A stretch of DNA of 64,000 bases from Gerris lacustris. Lineage: Eukaryota; Arthropoda; Insecta; Hemiptera; Gerridae. The stretch spans positions 41,211,437 through 41,275,436 of the forward strand of contig OX578286.1 in NCBI GenBank assembly GCA_951217055.1, written 5' to 3'. Below are positions 11,137 to 22,231 of the stretch, piece by piece. Position numbers and translations under genes: made by a program. The notes under the pieces are model-generated. The model did no database searches and was not told the DNA's origin. It was given only the letters and a program-made list of their open reading frames with translations. Within the stretch, counting starts at the first letter, position 1. The number at the start of each line of letters is the position of its first letter.

Positions 11137-13417
11137 CAGAGCATATTTTAACATATTAACTGGGCGACACTAGTGTCGCCCAGTGCTAAGGTTTTGTCGC
11201 CCAGTGACTAGAGGTAGTGCCGGCATTTTTTTATGCCATAGCCATAAATAAAAAATTTAATCATTCAAAATTATTTTTGTTACTAGGGTCATTTTCAAAA
11301 AAGTAACACTTGGACAATTCTGAGCAAACCTTTAGGTCCAAAATTTATTTTCCAGTTTTTGATCTAGCTAGTGCTTTATTTTGATGCTGAACATCTATAC
11401 AATAAGAATATGTACGTGCGATCGCGGGATTTTTAAGTTTTACTATTTTTTAATCAATTTTTAAACAAGATAAGTTTTTTAGACACAATAGTTACCAGAA
11501 TTTTCTTCACCTTACCGACTTGCAGCTATTGATATATACCTGGAAATCGTCACACAGGCTCAAACCAATATTATTGTTTACTAAGGAACTTTCTTACATT
11601 GGTTTTAATTTGTGTTAATTATAAATTTGTCACGGTAGTTACTGTTCAAGTTCCTATAATTAAAGTTCCTGGCCATAAATTTTTTTTGTTAGCTGATTAG
11701 ATTTTATTTCCTACATAAGTCATTGTACACGCAACTCTCTGAAGAGGACAATGTTTTTTTTTTTGTTTTTTTTAAAAAAAGGCCTCTTAAAAAAAACTTA
11801 CTTTAGCCGAGGCTTACTTTAGAAGACGCGAAGACGAACTTAAGGTTATAAAGGAATGATTCTGTTAACCGCAAAGCACTGAAATCCCACCCTTCAGTCA
11901 AACAGTGCAGCTAAATTCTTAGTAACTATTGTGACGTAACTATCGTGACCGATTGCTGGGACAAGCCTTTTTATTAAACTCCCGACAAATTACACCGAAA
12001 TAAGAAAGAAATTATATTTAGTATCACAAACTACATTATATTTCCTATCTAGGCTCATAGTTAGAAAGTCAAAGAAAAATATTTTTTGAGCATAGTAACT
12101 AAGGTTACAAGGGGCTGGGACGTAACTATCGTGACCCTTTAAAATATAATATATATTCAATTTTAAGTTTTTGGTAGTATTCATACTACGGAAAGTTTAA
12201 ATTTTAATTTAAATCAAATTATAATTATTATTTACACTGGGAGACAGGCAGAGAAAAATAGACTCCAGCGCCGGGACTTGAACCACGGGTCTCTACATTT
12301 CCAGTGTAGCGCTCTTTCCAACTAAGCTACGCAGGAGAATGATTTTTCTCTGCCGTAACCGATAACTAGTCCCGCATCCAAGCTTTCAATATTTCTACAA
12401 GTTTAGCAAGTCAATATTTATGACATTAGAACTAGACCGAGAATTAATGCTTATACTTATAAAGTACTCAATTAGTACCTGTAATTTGTACAATCAATTA
12501 GAAATTCAATTTTTCTCTGTCCGTCTCCCAGTGTTAATAATAGTTATTAAAATTTGATTAAAATATATGTATATTTACATTTCTCCTCCCTAAAAAGGAT
12601 ATTCAAGAATCTGACCACACCGAAATAACGAATTTCAACTGTAGAAAAATGTTTATAGGGTTGTAGATTTTTTAATTATAAGGAGTGCAAGTAATAAAAT
12701 TTTTCAACTCGCGAACAGTGAAAGTGTCACTTTTTTTAAAATGACCCACTACTTATTTGTGACAGTATAGTGATATGTTATCACTTAATTACTGAGCCCA
12801 GAGCCCAGCTGGAGGCTAGGACTGCAAGTAGATGACTTCCAGGGACGGAATTATATGCAGAAGCGGGCTAAGTCAGCTGACAGCAGTAATAGCAGGATTT
12901 AATTAATTTAATTTAAAATGCTTTACTGTATTTATTTAATAGAACCTACAATAGTACAGCTAAATTTCAAACCTGTAACAAGCAATAGTTTTTTACAAAA
13001 AAAAAAAACCTGTTTTCTTTAAATAATAATAAGTAATTGTTTTTCATTCATCTGTAAAAAATTGTATTTAAATTTTATGTTTTGATCTTTAGGAATGTCA
13101 TAAGTTGTAATTTCTAACTCTTTATAAAAATATTTTTTATTACAACAGCACTTCAGTTAGTTAATTTACATTTTAAAAACCTGTATTTAGTGAAATAACA
13201 TAAAGTATAAATAATTTTTTTCTTCCTTTAAGTTTTTCCCTAATAAACTAATTTAAGAGGGAAATGTAGAAGAGATTCAATTAGTTAAAAAATAGCTTAA
13301 AGTTGCGTTATTAAGCTTTAAATTTTCCAAAAATTTACGGGGGAGGACCCCCAGACCCCACCCCCCCACGCACGTCCTAGTTTGTCGCCCAGTAAAAATT
13401 CCTTAAAATATGCTCTG
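11137..13417. mobile_element. Non-autonomous hAT element, 2281 bp
   Basis: The element starts CAGAGCATATTTTAA and ends TTAAAATATGCTCTG, and is flanked by the exact 8-bp duplication CTGTGGTC (11129-11136 and 13418-13425). Eight-base duplications and CAG...CTG ends identify the hAT superfamily. Just inside each end is the block TGTCGCCCAGT or its complement. No transposase reading frame survives. A tRNA-like inverted-repeat element (about 12157-12575) is nested within it. Confidence 0.9.
12157..12575. mobile_element. Inverted-repeat element with embedded tRNA-like core (family R), copy A
   Basis: The arms, rich in AATCAAATTATAATTATT and GGGAGACAGGCAGAGAAAAA, are mirrored at about 12490-12570. 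Between them, on the minus strand at 12265-12338, lies a tRNA-like sequence. It has a D-arm AGCTTAGTTGG, a perfect 5-bp anticodon stem around loop CTGGAAA and a TPsiC arm GTGGTTCAAGTCC. The anticodon position reads GGA, yet there is no long variable arm as a serine tRNA needs. Other copies are at 27297-27620, 29035-29320 and, without the core, at 27600-27835 and 30025-30245. Confidence 0.75.
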
Positions 13418-13515
13418 CTGTGGTCTCATGTGATACTACATTTTTGAAAAAAACAAAACCGGTGGATAGCGGCCATGTTCTGCCTTTTTGGCGGACAATG
13501 CAATTTTCATGATCC

Positions 13516-13890
13516 TTTTTTTATTATTCCGGGAAGCTTTTTACACCCGAAGATGCAGGCCACTTAGGTGGGCCCATACATCGAACCCGGGTTAGGGTCC
13601 GAAATCTTCACATGGTCGTGTGAAGATATGGTCGTCAACCATGACTCCCCTCCTAGTTGTATTACAAGCAGGGTGTCATCGTCATGGTTTCCAGGCCGAA
13701 ACCTGGTGGCGCCACTCTTTCGAGGAGCTTCCCATTTGTTTAAACAATGCTGGGTGGACATTAAGCGGGGGGCCTGGTCCGGGAATTGAACCCAGAGCTG
13801 CGGTCACCTTCTGACCCGGCTCGATGCTGCTTAACTTGACTTATCGCAAGGCGAGCGCTCTAGCCTCCGAGCCACCCAGGCCCCCTAAAC
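13516..13890 (-). mobile_element. tRNA-derived SINE
   Basis: The 10-bp duplication TTCATGATCC occurs at 13506-13515 and 13891-13900. Read on the minus strand, the head has an A-box-like TGGCTCGGAGGC and a B-box-like GGGTTCAATTCCC, the two parts of an internal RNA polymerase III promoter. The tail ends in a short A run (T run on the plus strand at 13516-13522). The body is more GC-rich than its surroundings. The insertion split the loop side of element F. Confidence 0.82.
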
Positions 13891-13948
13891 TTCATGATCC
13901 TTAGTACTAACTTAGTTAGTACACCAAAAATCAAGTTGATGATAGTTT

Positions 13949-15190
13949 GACACTTAATAGGTGTCCTCTTTGATTTGGAGTAATGTTTGACACTTAATAG
14001 GTGTCCTCTTTGATTTGGAGTAATGTTTGACACTTAATAGGTGTCCTCTTTGATTTGGAGTAATGTTTGACACTTAATAGGTGTCCTCTTTGATTTGGAG
14101 TAATATTTGACACTTAATAGGTGTCCTCTTTGATTTGGAGTAATATTTGACACTTAATAGGTGTCCTCTTTGATTTGGAGTAATATTTGACACTTAATAG
14201 GTGTCCTCTTTGATTTGGAGTAATATTTGACACTTAATAGGTGTCCTCTTTGATTTGGAGTAATATTTGACACTTAATAGGTGTCCTCTTTGATTTGGAG
14301 TAATATTTGACACTTAATAGGTGTCCTCTTTGATTTGGAGTAATATTTGACACTTAATAGGTGTCCTCTTTGATTTGGAGTAATATTTGACACTTAATAG
14401 GTGTCCTCTTTGATTGGGAGTAATATTTGACACTTAATAGGTGTCCTCTTTGATTGGGAGTAATATTTGACACTTAATAGGTGTCCTCTTTGATTTGGAG
14501 TAATATTTGACACTTAATAGGTGTCCTCTTTGATTTGGAGTAATATTTGACACTTAATAGGTGTCCTCTTTGATTTGGAGTAATATTTGACACTTAATAG
14601 GTGTCCTCTTTGATTTGGAGTAATATTTGACACTTAATAGGTGTCCTCTTTGATTGGGAGTAATATTTGACACTTAATAGGTGTCCTCTTTGATTTGGAG
14701 TAATATTTGACACTTAATAGGTGTCCTCTTTGATTTGGAGTAATATTTGACACTTAATAGGTGTCCTCTTTGATTTGGAGTAATATTTGACACTTAATAG
14801 GTGTCCTCTTTGATTTGGAGTAATATTTGACACTTAATAGGTGTCCTCTTTGATTTGGAGTAATATTTGACACTTAATAGGTGTCCTCTTTGATTTGGAG
14901 TAATATTTGACACTTAATAGGTGTCCTCTTTGATTTGGAGTAATATTTGACACTTAATAGGTGTCCTCTTTGATTTGGAGTAATATTTGACACTTAATAG
15001 GTGTCCTCTTTGATTTGGAGTAATATTTGACACTTAATAGGTGTCCTCTTTGATTTGGAGTAATATTTGACACTTAATAGGTGTCCTCTTTGATTGGGAG
15101 TAATATTTGACACTTAATAGGTGTCCTCTTTGATTGGGAGTAATATTTGACACTTAATAGGTGTCCTCTTTGATTGGGAGTAATATTTGA
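13949..15190. repeat. 40-bp minisatellite, about 31 near-identical copies
   Basis: The unit contains GACACTTAATAGGTGTC, a 5-bp stem with a 7-base loop, followed by CTCTTTGATTTGGAGTAAT. The first copies have TAATGTTTG, later ones TAATATTTG, and scattered copies carry GATTGGGAG. The array occupies the loop of foldback element F. The unit is homologous to the single-copy loop-flank sequence mirrored at 15190-15225. Confidence 0.97.
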
Positions 15191-15445
15191 CTAACCTATT
15201 AAGTGACAAACTGTCATCAACTTGATTTTTGGTTTACTAACTAATTTCGTACTCAGGATCATGAAAATCGCATTGTCCACCAAAAAGGATGAGACATGGC
15301 CGCTCTCCACCGTTTTTTTTTTTTTTTTTTTTTCAAATGTCTATTGCCAAGCTATAGTCTAGTCCCGTAGATGAACTTAGCCGACCACATATTCTTAAAA
15401 GGCACCAAAAGATTTACTTATACACAAAACTCTAGCTTGATGTTA

Positions 15446-15651
15446 AGGCGGAGATACACATGCAATGTTATACAAAATTGGGGAAGTAGCTTGCATGCCA
15501 AAAGAGGGTATTTGCCAGTAACTGGCATGCCCAGGATTTTTATTAAGTTTTTATCTGCTTGCTTGCCAGCTACAGGCATGTCATTTAACATATACATGTG
15601 CAAGTAGCTGGCATGTTTTTGTTCAAGCTACAGGCATGCTTATCTCCGCCT
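15446..15651. mobile_element. Harbinger-like MITE (H3) in right arm of element F
   Basis: The ends are AGGCGGAGATACACATGC and GCATGCTTATCTCCGCCT, flanked by TTA duplications at 15443-15445 and 15652-15654. It belongs to the same family as 10528-11046. It landed in the opposite arm of element F at a different arm position, about 30 bases away when the arms are aligned. Confidence 0.82.
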
Positions 15652-15689
15652 TTAGTCAGATACTTTTCTGCACGCCATCTCCAGGACTA

Positions 15690-16230
15690 TCTATTTTAAC
15701 TTCTACACTGATACTTTTTTTTTATTGAAAATTTTCTTTAATTATAATAATTAAGTGACCCCCAATGCTCATATTTATATGTTAATAGGCTTATCTTTGA
15801 CCAAATAAAATTTTATTTTGCTTTTTTCTGTATTAGACATTTAAGCCTTAATGTTATTACTTTACAATGTCTTCATATATTATTTGCTCTCTTTCTTTAA
15901 AACCTAATAAATATTGTTTGTTACTTGTTATAATTAATTATATCAATAGTATAAACTTACTAAATTTAATTTTTTGTTAAGTTTCTGTTTAGTATTTTTT
16001 GTTGTTGTAAATTGTTTAAAATATGTACAAGTTTTTTAGTATGTTAAAATAAATACTTGAATGGTCTAAAGTATTATAAACTAAATATATATTTTTTTAT
16101 TGAATGACAATTACTTTTTCTTTATTTATAATTTTTTTCTTTATTCTATAAAAAAAAAAAAAATAGAATATTCTATTCTATTACTTAGAGGTAAATTATT
16201 GTCTATTTTTAAAAAAATTAATGTCTTATG
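15690..16230. other. AT-rich spacer
   Basis: No gene or repeat structure is recognised. Long A/T runs dominate. Confidence 0.5.
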
Positions 16231-16398
16231 CAGTGGCGTAGATAGGGCATTGGGGGCCCCCACAAGAACTTTTTGGGGGCCCTTCGCCAAACAAAATTGA
16301 TGAGCAAAAAAAAAAAACCTCTTGCATTTAGAACTGGGGGCCCCCGTCGTCATTGATTTGGGGGCCCTCCTGCAATGCGGGCCATAGTTACACCACTG
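16231..16398. mobile_element. Short hAT MITE, copy 1
   Basis: The ends are CAGTGGCGTAGATAGGG and GTTACACCACTG. The flanking octamers GTCTTATG and GTTTTATG differ by one base, as expected for an old 8-bp duplication. The interior has several GGGGGCCC blocks. A second copy with an exact duplication is at 35714-35839. Confidence 0.85.
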
Positions 16399-16604
16399 GT
16401 TTTATGGCATATACAGCGTTGACAAATAATTGCAGTTAATTAATTTTGGTATTTTAACTCCTTTGTTAGTGTAAACAAAGAGATAATCAATGTAAACAAG
16501 TTGTTTACTTTTAAGAAAACTACTCCATTCTCCGTTTTAGGTAGTAGAAAATACCTACCTTATAAAATTGCCAAAATCTACTACAATAATTTATCTCTAA
16601 GATA

Positions 16605-16982
16605 CAGATTTGAAATGAATGACTTCTAGTTTGTGACTTCTCTTCAGCTATGAGTTGAAATTAATGACTTCACTTCAGCTATGAGTTGAAATTAATGACT
16701 TCTAGTTTGTGACTTCTCTTCAGCTATGAGTTGAAATTAATGACTTCACTTCAGCTATGAGTTGAAATTAATGACTTCTACTTTGTGACTTCTCTTCAGC
16801 TATGAGTTGAAATGAATGACTTCTAGTTTGTGACTTCTCTTCAGTTATGAGTTGAAATAAATTACTTCTAGCTTGTGACTTCTCTTCAGCTATGAGTTGA
16901 AATGAATGACTTCTAGTTTGTGAAAAAAATTTACCACGACCAATTTTTGGGTAGTGACCCAAAGGTTGAGAATTGCTGCTCT
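16605..16982. repeat. Tandem repeat abutting a hAT terminus
   Basis: Units combining GACTTCTAGTTTGTGACTTC and TCTTCAGCTATGAGTTGAAA recur five to seven times in two length variants up to about 16925. The stretch at 16940-16982 (GTGACCCAAAGGTTGAGAAT, then TGCTGCTCTAG) resembles the end of hAT elements that start CAG.GGTTCTCAACC. The array therefore probably sits just inside such an element. Confidence 0.65.
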
Positions 16983-17019
16983 AGCTTAAGCTGACAATGA
17001 GAGAAGTGGCAACACTGCT

Positions 17020-17620
17020 GTGTTCCGTCATTCCCATTCTTTCAAATACGCTGGGGAAGTGTGACGTCACTAACGTAAAAAAGTGTGTGTTGTTACGTTG
17101 GCTAAGCTGCGCCTGGCTCATAACAAAGAATATACAAATGAGTTTTATCAGTGCTATTTTATTTTATTATCATTTTTTAATCAATTTTATTAATTTAAGA
17201 ATGAAAAATGTCTGAATGCTTTGAATTTGGGTGCAACCATAGAGCCTTAAAAGATAAATGTCTCTTTTACCACAATACAAATCCATTTTCTGTGTGGCAT
17301 AACATAATCTGTAAGTAAGTTATCTTTTACATCTTATTTGAGTTCTTCGTGAGAATTATTTGTTTTATCATCTATAATGTATACATTTATTGGCTTATTA
17401 ATGATGTTACTGATATATGATAAGGTTAAAAACAGTTGAAAAAGCTTTGAATAGAATAAAAAGAGGAAAAAACTATAAAATGCATACAGAACACTAGTAA
17501 ACAATGGTTTGTTATGAGCCAAAAAAGATAACCTGACAAAAAAATTGTGGAGGGCGCCTGACCTCACAGCAACCTTCGTCACTTTACGTAACCTCTCTGA
17601 TGCGACGTATGAACCATCAA
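17020..17620. repeat. Interspersed repeat 'T', copy 1
   Basis: The repeat runs from AAGTGTGACGTCACTAACGT to CTTTACGTAACCTCTCTGAT. It is related, in inverted orientation, to 37445-37970. It contains a short open frame (17208-17318) starting MSECFEFGCNHRALKDKCLF that ends at a good splice donor (GTAAGTAAG). The Cys spacing is faintly like a THAP finger, but this is too short to assign. Confidence 0.55.
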
Positions 17621-18412
17621 TGAATTCTCTGAGTGAGCCTTTAAATTTTTCCTTTAGACCCTACTATCAATAGGATCGAACAAAGGTATACAAAACAAAC
17701 TATAATAAATCTCCAAAAAAAAAAATTATATTTTTTTAAAAAATAATAATAATGATAATAAAATGAAAAATAAAAATAAACATATTAAACAATTATATTT
17801 TTATATTTTTTCCAAAAACAAATCAAATTGTTTTGAATAAGAGTAAGATTTTTCAATGATTAAATCATAATACTTAATTAATTTTTAGCATTTATTCAAA
17901 ATTATAATTAATAGTAAATTTAAAATTATAAAAGGTAATTCATTTATTTTCCTCACATAAAATGTTTGTTTTTTCAATAGTTTTTTTTTATTATTATACA
18001 TATATATTATATCTTTTATTTAAATTAATTATTTTAACAATAATGAATAATAATAATATTAAACAATAATGTATAAAGGGGGAAAAAAATTAGGATAAAT
18101 TATTTAGGAATTATGTTTAAAACATAGAGATTACTTTTAAAAAAAAATTGTGTTTTTATATATTAAATGAAGAGCTGCCATAAAATTTAAGCTGCACTTA
18201 GGTTTTAACACTTATAACATATAATGTATTATATAAATGTATGTATATATGTTTAAATTTAGGCTGCATCCTAATTTTTGCGTATTTAAATAAGTTAACA
18301 AAATGTGCGGCTTTAATTTGGAGTTTTATGGTATTTGGAGTGAGCGCAAATTCTCGATTGTTGTAAAGAAAAGGTACCATCATTATGGATTAATAAAAAA
18401 CTCTTACTGAAA
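17621..18412. other. AT-rich spacer
   Basis: No gene, RNA or clear repeat is recognised. Confidence 0.5.
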
Positions 18413-18848
18413 AACATTTTATCTCCAGTAGGGAGAAACAGTTATGATTTTGAATTAGTTTAGAGGGACTAAAGTAAGTCTTTTCATCCCTGAACACAAA
18501 AAGTAGGGAGAAAAAGTAAAAGTAGGGCGAAAAAGTAAAGTAGGGCAAATAAGTAAAGATTGCAACTTAATTATTTTATAAATAGTAGAAAATGAATGGC
18601 TAATGTAATGAAGTTGTTGAAATCAGGTTGGCGACATTTCTTTTCCGACCATGTTTATCTTTGTTTATAACCTGCATCTAAATAACCTTCTATTTGAGTT
18701 TAATTCCAATTCTTATTTGTTTTTAATATTGAATCTCTTATATCTGCTATTAAAAGTGCTAATAATTACTGTTAATTATTAAAATAATAAATAAAAAGTG
18801 TGCAATGGTCGGAAATGTGTATGTTCTTCCTACTGGAGATAAAATGTT
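18413..18848. mobile_element. Inverted-repeat MITE
   Basis: The ends AACATTTTATCTCCAGTAGG and CCTACTGGAGATAAAATGTT are exact complements. The interior has a short run of imperfect repeats (GTAGGGAGAAAAAGTAAA and variants). No coding sequence. Confidence 0.75.
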
Positions 18849-18862
18849 ATGTGTACCTCGTG

Positions 18863-19065
18863 AGTAAAGTGCCATTATTCCCCTCGTGATAATTATCTCC
18901 CTCGGCTGTGCCTTGGGAGCTAATTAGAGTTATCCCCTTCGCTGCGGCTCGGGAACTAAAGAGTCTAATTCCCTCGGCTTCGCCTCGGGATTTAGGGACC
19001 ATGGTTCCTTCGGCTTAGCCTCAAGAACCAACTTTTTCGCTCAGGGAATAATGGCTTACTTTACT
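18863..19065. mobile_element. Inverted-repeat MITE with GC-rich internal repeats
   Basis: AGTAAAGTGCCATTATTCCC at the left is mirrored by GGAATAATGGCTTACTTTACT at the right. Inside, CCCTCGGCTTCGCCTCGGGA-like blocks repeat four times, each able to pair with itself. This is the most GC-rich block of its neighbourhood. Confidence 0.75.
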
Positions 19066-19639
19066 CCCTAGGTGAATAAATAACTATTATGACTATAAAT
19101 TTAGTGAAGGTTTACCGATTTATTTAAAATATGGTACACATGTTCCTTATATCAATTAACACCTTCACACTCAACACTCACTAATATGAGCATCAAATTA
19201 AAAATTGGTACTTCGCAAAGAGCTGAAAAAGAGGTGGAGGGACTAAAATGGTTTGCACATACTAGCAGTATCTTCAACATATTGAACTTTTCAACTATAC
19301 AATTTAAAAATAAAAAAATAAAAACAATGAAAATTGTAAATGTATACGACAAATGGCTAATGGTAATAGATTTTTGGTTTTCTTACGTATTATTGCAATT
19401 TCATACATCAAAAGCTTGCAATGAACAAGATTTAACGCAAAATTAATTATTTTAACGGAGATTAAGTGGAGCTTACACAAGGTGGAGTAAAACTTAAGTG
19501 CAAAATTGATCAGTTTATTTAAAAAAAAAATCGTCATAACAACAATAAACCTGGAAGACTCAATCTGGGTTTCGCTGTTGTTTTTATATTTTGATGCTAT
19601 AAAAGAGTTACTAAGTTAAGATTATATATAAAAAAAAAA

Positions 19640-20025
19640 AGTGTTATGCCAGAAGTATGCTATGGACCAGAGACCTGTACTCTAACCAAAATTAGGGTCT
19701 TAGAGATAAGAATAATTAAGAGAGTTTAAGGCCCTGTGTTCAATTCGATGTATTGCGGTATTTTCACTGAAGGCAGAAGGGATAAGATTAGTTGGACGTA
19801 TCAAAAGAATGGATGATGGAAGATCAGTGAAAAAGTATACATAATATGGAAGGAAAAAGAAGAATTGGCAGTCCAAGGAGTAGAAGGAAAGACGAGGTGG
19901 AAATGGAACTGAGGACACTCGAAGCTCAAGGTTGGAGATAGACGGCTCAAGACAGAGGAAGATAAAAGACATTAACTCAAGAGTCCAACAGCCACCTCGG
20001 CCTGTAGCATCATGAAGTTGGTTTA
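19640..20025 (+). pseudogene. 3' fragment of a LINE reverse transcriptase polyprotein
   Basis: Translated with frameshifts, the plus strand gives VMPEVCYGPETCTLTK, later GRIKRMDDGRSVKKV, and in another frame GKRRIGSPRSRRKDEVEMEL and WRDINSRVQQPPRPVA. These match the conserved order at the C-terminus of RTE-like non-LTR retrotransposon proteins. Several stops and frameshifts show that it is dead. The 5' part is absent. Confidence 0.65.
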
Positions 20026-20052
20026 GTATTTTCATGTATTACTACATAGTTT

Positions 20053-20128
20053 ACTTTATGGTACTTCTTCAAATTGTTACTCCCTCTGTTTTTTTTTTAT
20101 AAGGGGAGTAACAATCTAAAGAAGTGCC
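20053..20128. mobile_element. MITE family M1, internally deleted copy
   Basis: Only the two ends remain: GGTACTTCTTCAAATTGTTAC and GGGGAGTAACAATCTAAAGA, separated by about 30 bases. Confidence 0.75.
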
Positions 20129-20965
20129 CACTTAAACCTAGAATACTAACCATTCGTAAAAATTATGACGATCACCATTTAAGAGTGAGCAATCTTGATT
20201 CTGTAAAACACAGACTCCTCACTTTTTATCTACATTATTTTCATGCCTACAAGCTTGCTTTAGTTTCGCTCGAAAATTCTCAGTGTTATTTTTAGGCCGT
20301 TTTTACTTTGAGCTACAACCTATTGCTCCGTTTGTGACGTCCCCATTTGTGGAGAACATTCTAAAAAAAAAATTGTTTAAATTATTAACTAACATTTCTT
20401 TCAATAGTAAATTGTATAAAAATAGTAATACCAATTTTAAATATATTACTCAGATTAATAAATCTAACAATACTCAAATGTTGTTTTTAAAATTCTCACA
20501 TTTAGTTAACACTCAAACTATACTAGTTGATTTTGTATTCTTCATATTATGTGATACTATTTTTATGGCATATTAATAAATAAATTCATACTATCATTAA
20601 TAAATAAGTAATAATAATTAAAAAAATTAAAATTGAAACGTAAGACATTTAAAAAGAAATAACAAAACGTTCTAATACAATCCTCGTAAAAATTACGAAG
20701 GTTAGTGTTAAGCGCCATCAAAGTATGGTTAGTATTCTAGGGTTAATTATTCTTCTTGGAGCAATCAATTGGAATTTTCAAAAAATACCTAACATTTCAA
20801 ATTCTTCTCCTTTTGAGGCTTTACCGTCCATTTTAAATTATTTCCTCTCTTTTACAATTCTACATCACCCACTTTCATTCCATACAGACATTTACCGATT
20901 CGTATATACTATATTCCTCAGATTTCCCTCCATTCCATCCAACCACCTGGTTGCTATAGGTCTAA

Positions 20966-21358
20966 AGCCCATTTACACGGTAATAGTTAAAACAATAGTT
21001 GAGATCATTATTGTTTGTTTATACTTTTATATCAAGTGATAACAGATCTAAAAGACAGGTTATTTCAAATTCAAAGTGAGATTTGGTTGTTTTCAGCAAT
21101 ATGAATCGTTTGCTGTATATGTATTATAATAATTACATTACAATATATTAAATTCTCTATTTCTGTATCCAAGTTAGAAATGTAGGATATGAACAATAAC
21201 TATCAGTACAAGACAACAAGTATTGACGTATGTTAACTCTCAAGGTGTAGACTGTACATATCCACGATAGTTCTATGACGTAGACTGACATGATAGTTCT
21301 GATATAAACTGACATGATAGTCCTATCTTGGGAGAACTATCACCATGTAAACAGGGCT
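20966..21358. mobile_element. Harbinger-like MITE (H4)
   Basis: The ends are AGCCCATTTACACGGTAATAG and CTATCACCATGTAAACAGGGCT, flanked by TAA duplications (20963-20965, 21359-21361). Subterminal short repeats (TGACATGATAGTTCTGATA, GATAGTCCTAT) are present. No coding sequence. Confidence 0.78.
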
Positions 21359-21943
21359 TAAAACACAATCTACAACCCCCTATAAACACACAGAGGCTAA
21401 TGTTTTATAACAGAACCAAGATATAAATTTTTATCATCAATTTAAGAAGTCAATCATAATGCATAACGTAAATCTAGATAGATATTATCAAAAAAGTCAG
21501 GCCCCCCCCCCCCTAAACTTTTTGAGGTATGTTAATACATACACATCTTCTTCGGTATACGTTATGTTTGTAAAATATAAATACTTTACCTGACTTATAT
21601 TTATCAGTATTTATAATGTACATTCTCGTCACAAATAGTTACATTTTAGAATAAAATAATATTGATTTGAATAATTGACAAAAAAGAAAGGAAAGTCTCA
21701 GTGTAACAGAAATAAGACAAATGAGAGGACAAGTCATTTCTAAGCTCGGAATGGTAATTTTTCTTTGTGATGTTGATAAAGCAAATGCATCAATATGATT
21801 TCGTTAGTGGAAATTGAAGCTAATACATCTTTTCCTGCAGAAAGTGCCATTAACTTAGAAAGCCATGTGTCTCCCATTGTAGACCTTAGTCTGTCTTTGA
21901 TGATTTTAACTCTGCTCATTGCTCAATCAGCCGAACTGCTAGC

Positions 21944-22231
21944 AGGGCCATTCCTGGGCAAGTTAGCATCTGGGCCCCTTTGGACAAATAACAGCGGGGG
22001 GTGGGGGGGGGGAGGGGTCCTCCCCCGGAGAATTTTAGAAAATTGAATTGCAAAAAGATGAGTTTTAAGGATTTCTCAGGGCAAGATTGTCCTTACAGGA
22101 AAAGAACTAAGAAAAATATATATTATCACATCCCCCTCCAAAAAAAAGTGCTATTTACTACCCCCCCCCCCCCCCCCCAAGAATTTTAACGACGCAGTCT
22201 GCGTCATAACCCCCCTCTGTGGGCACCCCTG
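21944..22231. mobile_element. Relic of a hAT-like element
   Basis: The stretch begins near CAGGGCCATTCCTGGGC and ends TGTGGGCACCCCTG. It has homopolymeric G and C runs inside (21997-22016, 22160-22178). No matching target duplication is found, so the two ends may belong to different insertions. Confidence 0.4.

Larger units (their letters stand above)
10465..15689. mobile_element. Giant foldback element F, copy 1, expanded by nested insertions
   Basis: The outer arms match element F at 27901-28486: TAGTTCAGGAGATAGC at the left and GCCATCTCCAGGACTA at the right, with shared arm segments such as CTAAGTTCGTCTGCGGGACA. The undisturbed copy is 586 bp; this one is 5.2 kb because other elements landed in it. 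They are a Harbinger-like MITE at 10528-11046, a hAT element at 11137-13417, a SINE at 13516-13890, a minisatellite in the loop at 13949-15190 and a second Harbinger-like MITE at 15446-15651. A TA dinucleotide borders both outer ends. Confidence 0.85.

Noticed and set aside
12265..12338. Functional serine tRNA with anticodon GGA
   Set aside because: It is one copy of a repeated inverted element, lacks the long variable arm of serine tRNAs, and its acceptor stem is imperfect.
13949..15190. Array resembling a CRISPR at first glance
   Set aside because: Units are identical across their full 40 bp with no unique spacers, and the genome is eukaryotic.
20725..21039. 104-codon plus-strand frame
   Set aside because: It runs into the Harbinger-like MITE at 20966 and shows no family features, so it is a chance frame.
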